NCBI GenBank assembly: GCA_965213575.1
Contig: CBDBZN010000032.1
Location: forward strand, 1 to 29,825
Direction: 5' to 3'
From: JAUHXS01 sp965213575
GTDB lineage: Bacteria; Bacteroidota; Bacteroidia; Chitinophagales; JAUHXS01
Length of the DNA stretch: 29,825 bases
Position 1 is the first letter of the stretch. Each line of letters opens with the position of its first letter. Under the pieces are notes generated by a model, which was given only the letters and a program-made list of their open reading frames with translations, had not been told where the DNA came from and did no database searches. Of this stretch, positions 15,725-23,764 are shown piece by piece. A program made the position numbers and the translations under genes.

Positions 15725-17254
15725 ATGAAACAATATCTAAACCTATTCGATTTTTCTCAAAAAGTAGATTACAAAAAAGAAATACTTTCGGGGCTTACTG
15801 TAGCATTGGCACTTATTCCTGAAGCAGTAGCATTCGCTCTGATTGCAGGCTTATCACCACTTACCGGTTTATACGCTGCTTTTGTGATGGGCATCGTCAC
15901 CTCAATCCTAGGCGGGCGGCCCGGGATGATATCGGGAGCAACGGGGGCAGTAGCAGTAGTGCTGGTATCTTTAGCTCAATCTCATGGCGTAGAATATATT
16001 TTTGCTACAGTAGTTTTAGCAGGTATTTTGCAGATATCAGCCGGATTGTTAAAATTGGGCAAATTAATGCGTTTAGTCCCCCACCCTGTGATTTTTGGAT
16101 TTGTTAACGGCTTGGCGATCATTATTTTTATGTCACAATTGGACCAATTTAAAGCTCCGTCAGGTGAATGGCTGAGTGGCGCTCCGCTATATTTATTTTT
16201 AGGATTGGTTTTACTCACTATGGCTATTATTTGGGGATTACCTAAATTAAACAAAGCATTACCGGCGTCTCTTCTTGCTATTTTAACCATATTTGGACTA
16301 GTAGTTGTGTTTAATCTTGATACGAGAACAGTCGGGGATATCGCATCCATTCAAGGAGGTTTCCCTCCTTTTCATATTCCACAAATTCCTATTAATTTAG
16401 AAACATTGTCACTCATATTTCCTTATGCCGCTATTATGGCAGGTGTTGGTTTGATCGAAAGTCTCTTGACTTTAAATATTATTGACGAAATCACTGAAAC
16501 TAGAGGAAGAGGAAATAAAGAAGCTGTTGCTCAAGGCATTGCTAATACGTTATCAGGATTTTTCTCTGGCATGGGTGGTTGTGCGATGATTGGACAGAGC
16601 TTGATTAATACTTCAGCTGGTGCAAGGGCAAGGCTTTCAGGAATTGTAGCAGCGGTTATGCTCTTGGTCTTTATCATGTTTGGAGCAGATTTAGTAGAGA
16701 AATTACCTATGGCTGCTTTAACTGGACTAATGATCATGGTAGCAATCGGGACATTTGAATGGGCAAGTATCAAAACATTTAATAAAATGCCGAAGTCGGA
16801 TATATTCGTAATGGTTTTAGTGACTTTGGTAACAGCTTTATTACACAATCTAGCGTTAGCTGTAATTGTTGGTGTGATCATTGCAGCATTGGTCTTTGCC
16901 TGGGACAATGCTAAGCGAATTAGAGCTAGAAAACATATTGACGAAAATGGAGTAAAACATTATGAAATATATGGCCCACTTTTCTTTGGTTCAGTTACAG
17001 TTTTTAATGAAAAATTCGATGTAATAAATGATCCAAAGGAAATAATTATTGATTTTGCTGAAAGCCGTGTGGTAGATATGTCTGCTATAGAAGCGCTTAA
17101 TAAAATCACCGAACGTTATCATAAAGTCGGCAAAAAAGTGCATCTTAAGCATTTAAGTTCTGATTGTGTAAAACTCCTTAAAAATGCTTCAGAAATTATT
17201 GAAGTAAACGTACTGGAAGATCCTAATTATAAGTTGGTGGTTGATGAGGTTTAG
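15725..17254 (+). CDS. SulP family anion transporter with STAS domain
   Basis: An inner-membrane transporter (509 aa) of the SLC26/SulP family, which carries sulfate, bicarbonate or other anions with Na+ or H+. Family landmarks: ALALIPEAVAFALIAGLSPLTGLYAAF near 28-54, the GGRPGMISGATGAVAVVL stretch at 63-80, and VPHPVIFGFVNGLA near 118-131. About a dozen hydrophobic segments precede a C-terminal cytoplasmic STAS domain from about 410, with the VVDMSAIEALNKI motif where related domains bind nucleotide or partner proteins. Length is typical. The substrate cannot be read from the sequence: many short marine and environmental members are bicarbonate rather than sulfate transporters. A strong -7 box precedes it. 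The helicase gene follows after 43 bases on the same strand. Confidence 0.93.
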   Translation: MKQYLNLFDFSQKVDYKKEILSGLTVALALIPEAVAFALIAGLSPLTGLYAAFVMGIVTSILGGRPGMISGATGAVAVVLVSLAQSHGVEYIFATVVLAGILQISAGLLKLGKLMRLVPHPVIFGFVNGLAIIIFMSQLDQFKAPSGEWLSGAPLYLFLGLVLLTMAIIWGLPKLNKALPASLLAILTIFGLVVVFNLDTRTVGDIASIQGGFPPFHIPQIPINLETLSLIFPYAAIMAGVGLIESLLTLNIIDEITETRGRGNKEAVAQGIANTLSGFFSGMGGCAMIGQSLINTSAGARARLSGIVAAVMLLVFIMFGADLVEKLPMAALTGLMIMVAIGTFEWASIKTFNKMPKSDIFVMVLVTLVTALLHNLALAVIVGVIIAALVFAWDNAKRIRARKHIDENGVKHYEIYGPLFFGSVTVFNEKFDVINDPKEIIIDFAESRVVDMSAIEALNKITERYHKVGKKVHLKHLSSDCVKLLKNASEIIEVNVLEDPNYKLVVDEV

Positions 17255-17297
17255 TATGCATAATGGATAATAATGTTATTACCGCGAAAACAAACGA

Positions 17298-18563
17298 ATG
17301 CAATTTAAAGATTTAAAAATTATTGAGCCGATTATAAAGGCGCTCAAAGAAGAAAACTACGTTGAGCCCACTTCTATTCAAGAAAAGGCTATCCCTTTGA
17401 TACTTAATAAAAATGATGTGTTAGCCAGTGCTCAAACAGGTACGGGAAAAACGGCAGCATTCGCTATTCCTATTCTTCAACATATGTATCAAGATAGGCA
17501 ACAAATCCAATCTAGAAAAATAAATGCCCTGATCATAACACCTACCAGAGAGCTGGCAATTCAAATTGGAGAGAGTTTCTCTACCTATGGGAAATATACC
17601 AACTTAAAAAACACCGTTATCTTTGGAGGCGTTAACCAAGGCGCTCAAACAGATGCACTTAAAAAAGGAATTGATATATTAATTGCAACGCCCGGCAGGC
17701 TTTTAGACCTGATGGAACAGAGTTTTATAAAGCTAAAGGATATAAAGTATTTTGTATTGGACGAGGCAGATAGAATGCTTGATATGGGCTTTATTCATGA
17801 CATCCGAAAGATAATATCTCATTTGCCGAATAAACGCCAATCATTGTTTTTCTCTGCTACTATGCCGGATAATATAGTAGAACTCTCAAAAAAAATCTTA
17901 ACTAATCCTAAAAAAGTTGAGGTGAGTCCTGTCTCTTCAACAGCCGAAACCATTCAACAATATCTTTACTATACTAACCGAACTACCAAAAAAGATCTAT
18001 TATTTCATATCCTTCGAGATCAAAATATGGACCAGGTTTTAGTCTTTTCTAGAACTAAGCACGGTGCTGATAAAATCGTTCGTAATTTAGAAAAACAGCG
18101 CATTAAAACAGCAGCTATTCATGGTAACAAATCTCAGAATCAGCGACAAAGAGCTTTAACAAACTTTAAAAATAAAACAATCAGAGTTTTAGTAGCTACT
18201 GACATTGCAGCGAGAGGTATTGATATTGATAAATTAAAACATGTTGTTAATTACGATATTCCCAATATCGCTGAAACATATGTTCACAGAATAGGAAGAT
18301 CTGGTAGAGCTGGTGAAGAAGGTGTCGCGATATCTATTTGTGAACCGGAAGAAAATACTTGGATCAAAGACATTGAAAAATTGATCAATCAGAAGATTCC
18401 TGTTGTAAAAGAAAATCCTTTCCCTCAAACGGAAAAGGCTATGACTGATAAAGAAAAAAAGGAATGGGAAAAAGAAAAACAACAAAAAAAACAAGAATTT
18501 TTTGCCGCGAAAAAGAGTAAAACACATTCACCAAAAGGTTCTAAAAAACAATGGAAAAGATAA
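17298..18563 (+). CDS. DEAD-box ATP-dependent RNA helicase (RhlE-like)
   Basis: A 421-aa cytoplasmic RNA helicase involved in RNA unwinding, ribosome assembly or RNA decay. All motifs are present: Q motif PTSIQEKAIP at 24-33, Walker A AQTGTGKT at 45-52, PTRELA at 82-87, TPGRLLD near 131-137, DEAD at 155-158, SAT at 186-188, VATDIAARGID at 299-309 and HRIGRSGRAG at 330-339. The C-terminal 40 residues are rich in Lys and Glu, ending KGSKKQWKR, a basic RNA-binding tail as in RhlE. There is no DbpA-type RNA-binding domain. Its end overlaps the lipoprotein gene by 13 bases. Bacteroidota usually carry several such helicases; the exact paralogue is not assigned. Confidence 0.95.
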   Translation: MQFKDLKIIEPIIKALKEENYVEPTSIQEKAIPLILNKNDVLASAQTGTGKTAAFAIPILQHMYQDRQQIQSRKINALIITPTRELAIQIGESFSTYGKYTNLKNTVIFGGVNQGAQTDALKKGIDILIATPGRLLDLMEQSFIKLKDIKYFVLDEADRMLDMGFIHDIRKIISHLPNKRQSLFFSATMPDNIVELSKKILTNPKKVEVSPVSSTAETIQQYLYYTNRTTKKDLLFHILRDQNMDQVLVFSRTKHGADKIVRNLEKQRIKTAAIHGNKSQNQRQRALTNFKNKTIRVLVATDIAARGIDIDKLKHVVNYDIPNIAETYVHRIGRSGRAGEEGVAISICEPEENTWIKDIEKLINQKIPVVKENPFPQTEKAMTDKEKKEWEKEKQQKKQEFFAAKKSKTHSPKGSKKQWKR

Positions 18564-19324
18564 GAAAGAATGTATTTTTCGTTACTATTTTTATTAGTAG
18601 CATGATTGCTTGTAATAATAGTAAGTCACCTATTAGTTTCATCAAAAAAATTGAAACTGCCCATCAAAAAGATACTTTTATATCAAAAGATGCTATTCAA
18701 TTTTATATCAACTTACAGTTTGGTGGAAAAGAAAGGTTAAATGGAAAAATAACTTTAACGACTAACTCTTCTGAAGGACTTATTGAATTAGCAAATGGCC
18801 ATAAAATCTATTATAAAGATGACATAGTATATCATTCACCCGATATCCCAAATGAGCAAAAAGTAAGATTTGATGCATATACATGACCTTATTTTTTCCT
18901 TTTACCATATAAATTATCTGATCAAGGCACTCAATGGTCAGCACCAACAACTCGAATGCTCTATAATGAAGCATATAATTCTCAAAAATTAACTTTTAAG
19001 CAGGGAATTGGCGATGCTCCTGATGATTGGTATATTATTTATGCACATCCGGAGAAGCATATGATCAATGCAGCTGCTTATATTGTTACAGCTGGCAAAA
19101 CCAAAGTAGAAGCTGAAAAAGACCCTCATGCCATTCAATATGAAAATTATCAATTAGTAGATGGAATTCCATTAGCTACTACTTGGACATTTTGGAGTTG
19201 GAGTGAGGAAAATGGCTTGATTAAGCAGTTAGGAATGGCTCAATTAAGCGATTTCAAATTTGTTTCAATTACTGAACCAATCTTTCAGCCGCCTAAAGAT
19301 TTTGTACAAAAGTCTGGTAATTGA
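18551..19324 (+). pseudogene. Lipoprotein gene (DUF6503-like) interrupted by one in-frame TGA
   Basis: The ATG at 18551, overlapping the helicase end, opens an N-terminal lipoprotein signal peptide with a lipobox (SSMIAC, Cys21), so the mature protein would be anchored to a membrane. The frame reads to codon 111 and meets TGA at 18884-18886, then continues open in the same frame to a TGA stop at 19322-19324. Without the first TGA the product is 257 residues: ...VRFDAYT[stop]PYFFLLPYKLSDQGTQW. A Trp (TGG) fits at that place, so one G to A change explains the break. The halves read as one protein: TLTTNSSEG, FKQGIGDAPDDWYIIYAHPE, AAAYIVTAGK, DGIPLATTWTFWSWSEE. The family name is from memory of similar Bacteroidota lipoproteins and is tentative. 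A second translation start (ATG 18956) could make a cytoplasmic C-terminal fragment. Confidence 0.82.
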
Positions 19325-19375
19325 AAAGTACCGTTTTAAAAATCCTTTATATTTAGTGGCCTTGTAAAACTAAAA

Positions 19376-19416
19376 TTGCAATAATATTCAAGGCATAAAA
19401 AAATTTATTATTGCGA
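19376..19416. other. Hairpin region with possible pseudoknot after the lipoprotein gene
   Basis: GCAATAATA (19378-19386) pairs with TATTATTGC (19406-19414), nine bases exact. GCCTTG (19359-19364) pairs with CAAGGC (19389-19394), which lies inside the first loop, so the order is A-B-A'-B', as in an H-type pseudoknot. No T-run follows. It lies upstream of the candidate promoter of the M1 gene, therefore in the 3' untranslated part of the lipoprotein transcript. It may be chance in AT-rich sequence. Confidence 0.25.
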
Positions 19417-19472
19417 ATAACCTATTGTTTATGAGGGTTTATAAATTTAGAAAACGAAGAAGATTGAAGTTA

Positions 19473-19506
19473 TTTGAGGAAATAAACTCTTTATTATCTT
19501 ATTTTG
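19473..19506 (+). promoter_or_regulatory. Candidate Bacteroidota promoter for the M1 peptidase gene
   Basis: TTTG at 19473-19476 and TTATTTTG at 19499-19506 are separated by 22 bases. The second element matches seven of eight positions of TAnnTTTG with T in place of A at its second base. The ATG at 19548 is 41 bases downstream. Confidence 0.3.
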
Positions 19507-19547
19507 TAAAGGTCTCTATAATCTAATTGAATTACTTTAGTAGCATC

Positions 19548-22532
19548 ATGCAGCATAAATTATATTCTCTCCTCTTCATAACATTTTTAATAACTCAAAT
19601 TTCATTTGCACAAGAATATTGGCAACAAGAAGTTAATTATGAAATTGAGGTATCGCTTAATGATATAGCCCACGAGCTGGGTGGACAAATAACGATTCAC
19701 TACATTAATAATTCTCCCGATACTTTAACCTATATCTATTTTCATCTATGGCCTAATGCCTATAAAAATGAAACAACAGCTTTTGCTCAACAGTATATTG
19801 AAAATGGCAACACCGATTTTCATTATTCTCAACCTGGTGATAAGGGTTATATCGATAAATTAGATTTTAGTACCAATAGCACTAAGCTTAATTGGTCTTT
19901 ACATGATATGCACATTGATATTGCTAAAATAAATTTGCTAAAAGCTTTACAACCCGGCGACAGTATCATTATTTCTACTCCATTTCACGTGAAAATTCCT
20001 AAACCTTTTTCTCGATTAGGCCACGTAGGACAAAGCTATCAAATCACGCAATGGTATCCAAAACCCGCGGTATATGATGAAAATGGGTGGCATCCGATGC
20101 CCTACCTCAATCAAGGAGAGTTTTTTTCCGAATTTGGCTCATTTGATGTAAAAATCACCCTTCCGAGTGAATATGTTGTAGGTGCTACCGGCAATCTGCA
20201 AACACAAACTGAAATTGAATGGCTAAACAGTCGTGCAAAAGATTCTACAGATTTCGCTAATCACACATCTTACGGTGAAGACACAACACTTAAAACGCTG
20301 CACTATACAGCTGAAAATGTGCATGATTTTGCGTGGTTTGCTGATAGAAAATATAACGTAAGTAAAGGTTTTACAATTTTACCTACCTCTAAAGATACGG
20401 TTACCACTTGGGCTATATATTATAATAAAAAGACTTGGAATAAAGCGCTGCAACATTTGGATAATGCTATTCATTGTTATTCAAAGTGGCTGGGCGACTA
20501 CCCTTATCAACAAGTAACTGCCGTCGAAGGCCCCATATCTGCGGGAGGAGGCATGGAATATCCGAATGTTACTATTATAGATTATACCATTGGAAAAGAT
20601 TATTTGGAAGATGTGATCATTCATGAGGTTGGACATAATTGGTGGTACGGAATTTTGGCTTCTAATGAAAGAGACTATCCCTGGATTGATGAAGGATTTA
20701 ATTCTTTTTATGAAAAACGTTGCACTGATTTAGTTGGTGAAGAGGATTCCTTATTTGCTAATACCTTCAGCAGCAAGTTAATTAAGGGGTTTGACACGCT
20801 TGATGAAAATCAATTAGGATATTTATTCCAAGCAAAACGAAAAAGAGATCAACCGATTGAATTACATTCTGCTGATTATACATATGCTAATTATGGTATT
20901 ATCGTATACGGTAAGACAGCCCTTGCACTAGATCATCTCTATCAATATTTGGGAGAAGAAGAATTTGACGAAGTGATGAGGCAATTTTATGAAACGTATA
21001 AATTTAAACACATTTATCCGGAAGATATTCAAAACTTCTTTGAAGCCAATGCAAGTAAATACACCGGTTGGTTATTTAACGAGAATGGTATGCGTGGCAC
21101 GACCAGACAAATAGATTACGAACTTAAAAGAGTAGATACAACCCATATTGCAGGCACGCCTTTTTATGAACTAACCATCATTAATAAAGGTAAGATCAAA
21201 TCACCATATCAAGTAATTGCTTATCAAGATAAAGAAATTAAGAAACAAATATGGTATGATGGCCATAAACCAAAATATCCCGGTACTTCTAGCTACCCGG
21301 CATCTTCCGGGGAAGCTAGCATTCTTTTCCCTTACGGAGAATATAATAAGATCGAAATTGATGGAGGCCCTTTAGAAGTCAACACTCAAAATAATACTAT
21401 TCGTAAATCAGCTTTATTTCCTAAAGTGGAGCCTTTAAGGTTAAATCCAGTTCTGAATCTTGATCAAGGAGATCGAACAAATATAAATTATGCTCCTATT
21501 GCGGGGTATAATAAATACGACAAAATCATGATAGGTGCAGCTTTCTATAATGGATTGATATATCCTCAAAAGATTGAATATCTCTTTGCTCCAATGTTTG
21601 CTTTCGGCTCACAACAACTTAATGGTATAGCTGCGCTTCGCAATAACTATTTTTATGGATATGATAAAACCTTAGATAGAATATCTTTTTCGCTTAACGC
21701 ACGGCAGTTCAATTATCATAACCAGCCATCTTTGCAAAAATTCAGAAGGATTGCTTTTGATACTAAGTTTATTCTCTCACCTAAAATAGCTAGGGCAGAT
21801 AAACAAGTTGAAATTGAAACAAAACATATATACATTAATCGAGACAGGTCAATGCTCTCAAACATGGAGAATAGCATTCAGCAAACTCGGCAAGATTATT
21901 TAATTAATATACTTGAAGCAACTTTTTTGCACAATCAAACTTTACATCCCTACCAAGTCGCTGCGAAGCTTGAGCAAGGCAACGAATACCTAAAAGCATC
22001 GTTTACCTGGCAAAAACAAATTAATTATACAGCTTCTAAAGTCTTACAAATAAGAGGATTTATAGGGGCGTTTTTTTATAATCAATCTCCTTTAGATGTA
22101 CGTTTTAGGTTAAACGGGCCTACCGGAACACAAGATTATACATATAGCCAAACTTATTTTAGAAGAAGTGATGCTAATCCTCGCCAAATAAATAAAGGAG
22201 ATGGCTATTTTAAAACTGTTACCAATATTGGGCAGTCGGGTGATTGGCTAACAAGCATAAACTTCAGAACTAATTTGCCTTTTACTAATTTAATTGAAGC
22301 CTTTGCAGACATCGGTATTTCTGAAACTACTTCTAATTTGCAATATGATGCCGGTTTTACGTTGGCACTCATTCCGGACATCGCTGAAATTTATATTCCG
22401 ATAATCATTTCGGAAGATATTCGAGAAGATTTATCTAGTAGAAATAGAGCAAAAATATTGGATCGTATATCGTTTCGAATTAATTTTGATTTGCTTGACC
22501 CTTTTGAATTTATAAAAAATATACAGCTATAG
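19548..22532 (+). CDS. M1 family metallopeptidase with a C-terminal beta-barrel-like domain
   Basis: A secreted aminopeptidase-like protein, 994 aa from the ATG at 19548. A TTG further upstream would add seven residues before the signal peptide and is unlikely. The signal peptide (YSLLFITFLITQISFA, cleavage before QEYWQQ) exports it. The peptidase half has the substrate motif GGGMEYPN (333-340), the zinc site HEVGH (359-363) with Glu382 after 18 residues (IDEGFN), and Tyr454 in the YANYGIIVYGK region as the likely transition-state Tyr. The second half (from about 640) has no peptidase character. It is rich in alternating aromatic and polar strands (GAAFYNGLIYPQ, LIEAFADIGIS, YDAGFTLALIPDIAEIYIPI) ending in FEFIKNIQL, as in an outer-membrane beta-barrel. 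It converges with the porP-like gene, only two bases apart. Confidence 0.9.
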   Translation: MQHKLYSLLFITFLITQISFAQEYWQQEVNYEIEVSLNDIAHELGGQITIHYINNSPDTLTYIYFHLWPNAYKNETTAFAQQYIENGNTDFHYSQPGDKGYIDKLDFSTNSTKLNWSLHDMHIDIAKINLLKALQPGDSIIISTPFHVKIPKPFSRLGHVGQSYQITQWYPKPAVYDENGWHPMPYLNQGEFFSEFGSFDVKITLPSEYVVGATGNLQTQTEIEWLNSRAKDSTDFANHTSYGEDTTLKTLHYTAENVHDFAWFADRKYNVSKGFTILPTSKDTVTTWAIYYNKKTWNKALQHLDNAIHCYSKWLGDYPYQQVTAVEGPISAGGGMEYPNVTIIDYTIGKDYLEDVIIHEVGHNWWYGILASNERDYPWIDEGFNSFYEKRCTDLVGEEDSLFANTFSSKLIKGFDTLDENQLGYLFQAKRKRDQPIELHSADYTYANYGIIVYGKTALALDHLYQYLGEEEFDEVMRQFYETYKFKHIYPEDIQNFFEANASKYTGWLFNENGMRGTTRQIDYELKRVDTTHIAGTPFYELTIINKGKIKSPYQVIAYQDKEIKKQIWYDGHKPKYPGTSSYPASSGEASILFPYGEYNKIEIDGGPLEVNTQNNTIRKSALFPKVEPLRLNPVLNLDQGDRTNINYAPIAGYNKYDKIMIGAAFYNGLIYPQKIEYLFAPMFAFGSQQLNGIAALRNNYFYGYDKTLDRISFSLNARQFNYHNQPSLQKFRRIAFDTKFILSPKIARADKQVEIETKHIYINRDRSMLSNMENSIQQTRQDYLINILEATFLHNQTLHPYQVAAKLEQGNEYLKASFTWQKQINYTASKVLQIRGFIGAFFYNQSPLDVRFRLNGPTGTQDYTYSQTYFRRSDANPRQINKGDGYFKTVTNIGQSGDWLTSINFRTNLPFTNLIEAFADIGISETTSNLQYDAGFTLALIPDIAEIYIPIIISEDIREDLSSRNRAKILDRISFRINFDLLDPFEFIKNIQL

Positions 22533-22534
22533 TT

Positions 22535-23692
22535 CTAACGATCTAATTTCGGACATTCGATTTTCCACCTTTTCGCCCATACTTTTATCATATGAATTTC
22601 TAAAGCTCCCCATCCTCTACTTGCTTGGAATAAAGAAGAATGGTTTAAATCATAAGCCGCTTTCATAATTATATCATTATGTTTAAATCCAAAATTTAAA
22701 CTGAAAGCATCTTTATGGCGATATCTGGCACCGTATAAGAGTGAAATATCTCCTTCTTTATCTATAAAATTATACTCCAGGTCTAATCCAAATATAAGTT
22801 CTTTAATAGAGTTTTGTTTCATAATAACCATACTTGGTATTATATTAAAGCTTGAAGAATGTTTGTATAATAACATAGAATGAAATACATACCTAGGCTG
22901 AATTCTGTTACTATTATTAAATAAAAATGTTTCATATGCATTATTTGCTTGATTAATCGCTAATCCTACAGTAGCTTCTAATATTTTTCTTAGAGGTGGT
23001 ACATATTGTATTTTTGAAATTGCTTTTCCTTTTTCCCTATAATGCCAAATTAAGCCTACTCCTGCATCCAGATTCCATAAAGTACTTCTTTGAAAAGTTT
23101 GACTTGTAGGTATTTCTTTATCAAACACAACACCATTATATTGATCTGGAAAAACTAAAGAGGTGAAATCAATACTTTTTTGCACCACTCCTGCTTGTAT
23201 TCCTAAACCTATATTATACACTCCCATGTCATCCATCGATTTATGAAAAGCAGCAGAAGGTAAAAATTTTATAATTGATAATCCTCCATCACCTGATTTA
23301 TCGTATGCTATATAACCCCCTACTCCAATCTCATCTGTTTCTATCAGATCAGGCCTTATATTTGCATCAAAGCAGACAGTTCCGGTAGAATAAGGCACAC
23401 TTACTGTTCCCCATTGATTTCTATAATTAGTACTTAATCTATAACCATAAGCAATATTTCCAGTAACTGCAGGGTTTAATAAAAGTGGATTCATTTCATA
23501 TTGAGTAAAACGAAAATTTTGTGCGTTAACTGCAGATGAAATAAATAGAAGTAATGGTATTAGAATTAAATTATATTTAGGTGTAGTATTAGAGAATAGA
23601 TTACACCATTGTCTAACTTTTTCACCAGAAAAAGAAAAACATAAGAAAACATATATATTTATGATTGTTTTCATTTTGATGCTGCTTAACAA
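22535..23692 (-). CDS. PorP/SprF family type IX secretion membrane protein
   Basis: An outer-membrane beta-barrel protein of the PorP/SprF family; members act beside a PKD/CHU_C adhesin, as SprF does for SprB export in gliding bacteria. The mature start QNFRFTQYEMNPLLLNPAVTG matches the family opening (F-S-Q-Y-x-x-N-x-x-x-x-N-P-A). The rest is glycine- and aromatic-rich with strand-like spacing (GVGGYIAYDKSGDGG, GLGIQAGVV, YGARYRHKDAFSLNFG). It lies right after the giant CHU_C gene on the same strand, 72 bases apart. Odd: the expected signal peptide (NLILIPLLLFISSAVNA) begins only at residue 41, and residues 1-40 carry a second hydrophobic stretch (INIYVFLCFSF). No in-frame ATG, GTG or TTG is present closer to residue 41; starts are ATG 23692 or 23674. 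Confidence 0.86.
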   Translation of the reverse strand: MLSSIKMKTIINIYVFLCFSFSGEKVRQWCNLFSNTTPKYNLILIPLLLFISSAVNAQNFRFTQYEMNPLLLNPAVTGNIAYGYRLSTNYRNQWGTVSVPYSTGTVCFDANIRPDLIETDEIGVGGYIAYDKSGDGGLSIIKFLPSAAFHKSMDDMGVYNIGLGIQAGVVQKSIDFTSLVFPDQYNGVVFDKEIPTSQTFQRSTLWNLDAGVGLIWHYREKGKAISKIQYVPPLRKILEATVGLAINQANNAYETFLFNNSNRIQPRYVFHSMLLYKHSSSFNIIPSMVIMKQNSIKELIFGLDLEYNFIDKEGDISLLYGARYRHKDAFSLNFGFKHNDIIMKAAYDLNHSSLFQASRGWGALEIHMIKVWAKRWKIECPKLDR

Positions 23693-23734
23693 GCTTATAA
23701 TAAACTTTTAATATATTTAAACACACCTAACTTT

Positions 23735-23760
23735 ACTAAGTTGCCCATTTATAACTTAGT
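23735..23760 (-). terminator. Weak hairpin between the CHU_C gene and the porP-like gene
   Basis: ACTAAGTT (23735-23742) and AACTTAGT (23753-23760) form an exact 8-base stem with a 10-base loop, starting five bases after the stop of the CHU_C/PKD gene on the minus strand. No proper T-run follows, so it may only reduce, not stop, transcription into the porP-like gene. Confidence 0.3.
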
Positions 23761-23764
23761 TAAA

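Noticed and set aside
16531..16908. 125-codon minus-strand frame inside the SulP gene, and a similar one at 15982-16350
   Set aside because: Both are mirror images of hydrophobic transporter segments, with Ala/Thr/Ile-rich low-information products.
18234..18527. 97-codon open frame on the minus strand under the helicase 3' end
   Set aside because: It is the antisense of the Lys/Glu-rich helicase tail and gives Phe/Leu runs; no protein-like features.
18884..18886. TGA recoded as tryptophan or glycine in this organism
   Set aside because: Other genes in the window end with TGA at credible places, such as the 10075-11265 glycosyltransferase and rmlD, so TGA works as a stop.
19527..19547. TTG start for the M1 peptidase gene
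   Set aside because: The ATG at 19548 gives a normal signal peptide directly (Met, two charged or polar residues, hydrophobic core); the TTG only adds seven residues without a typical n-region.
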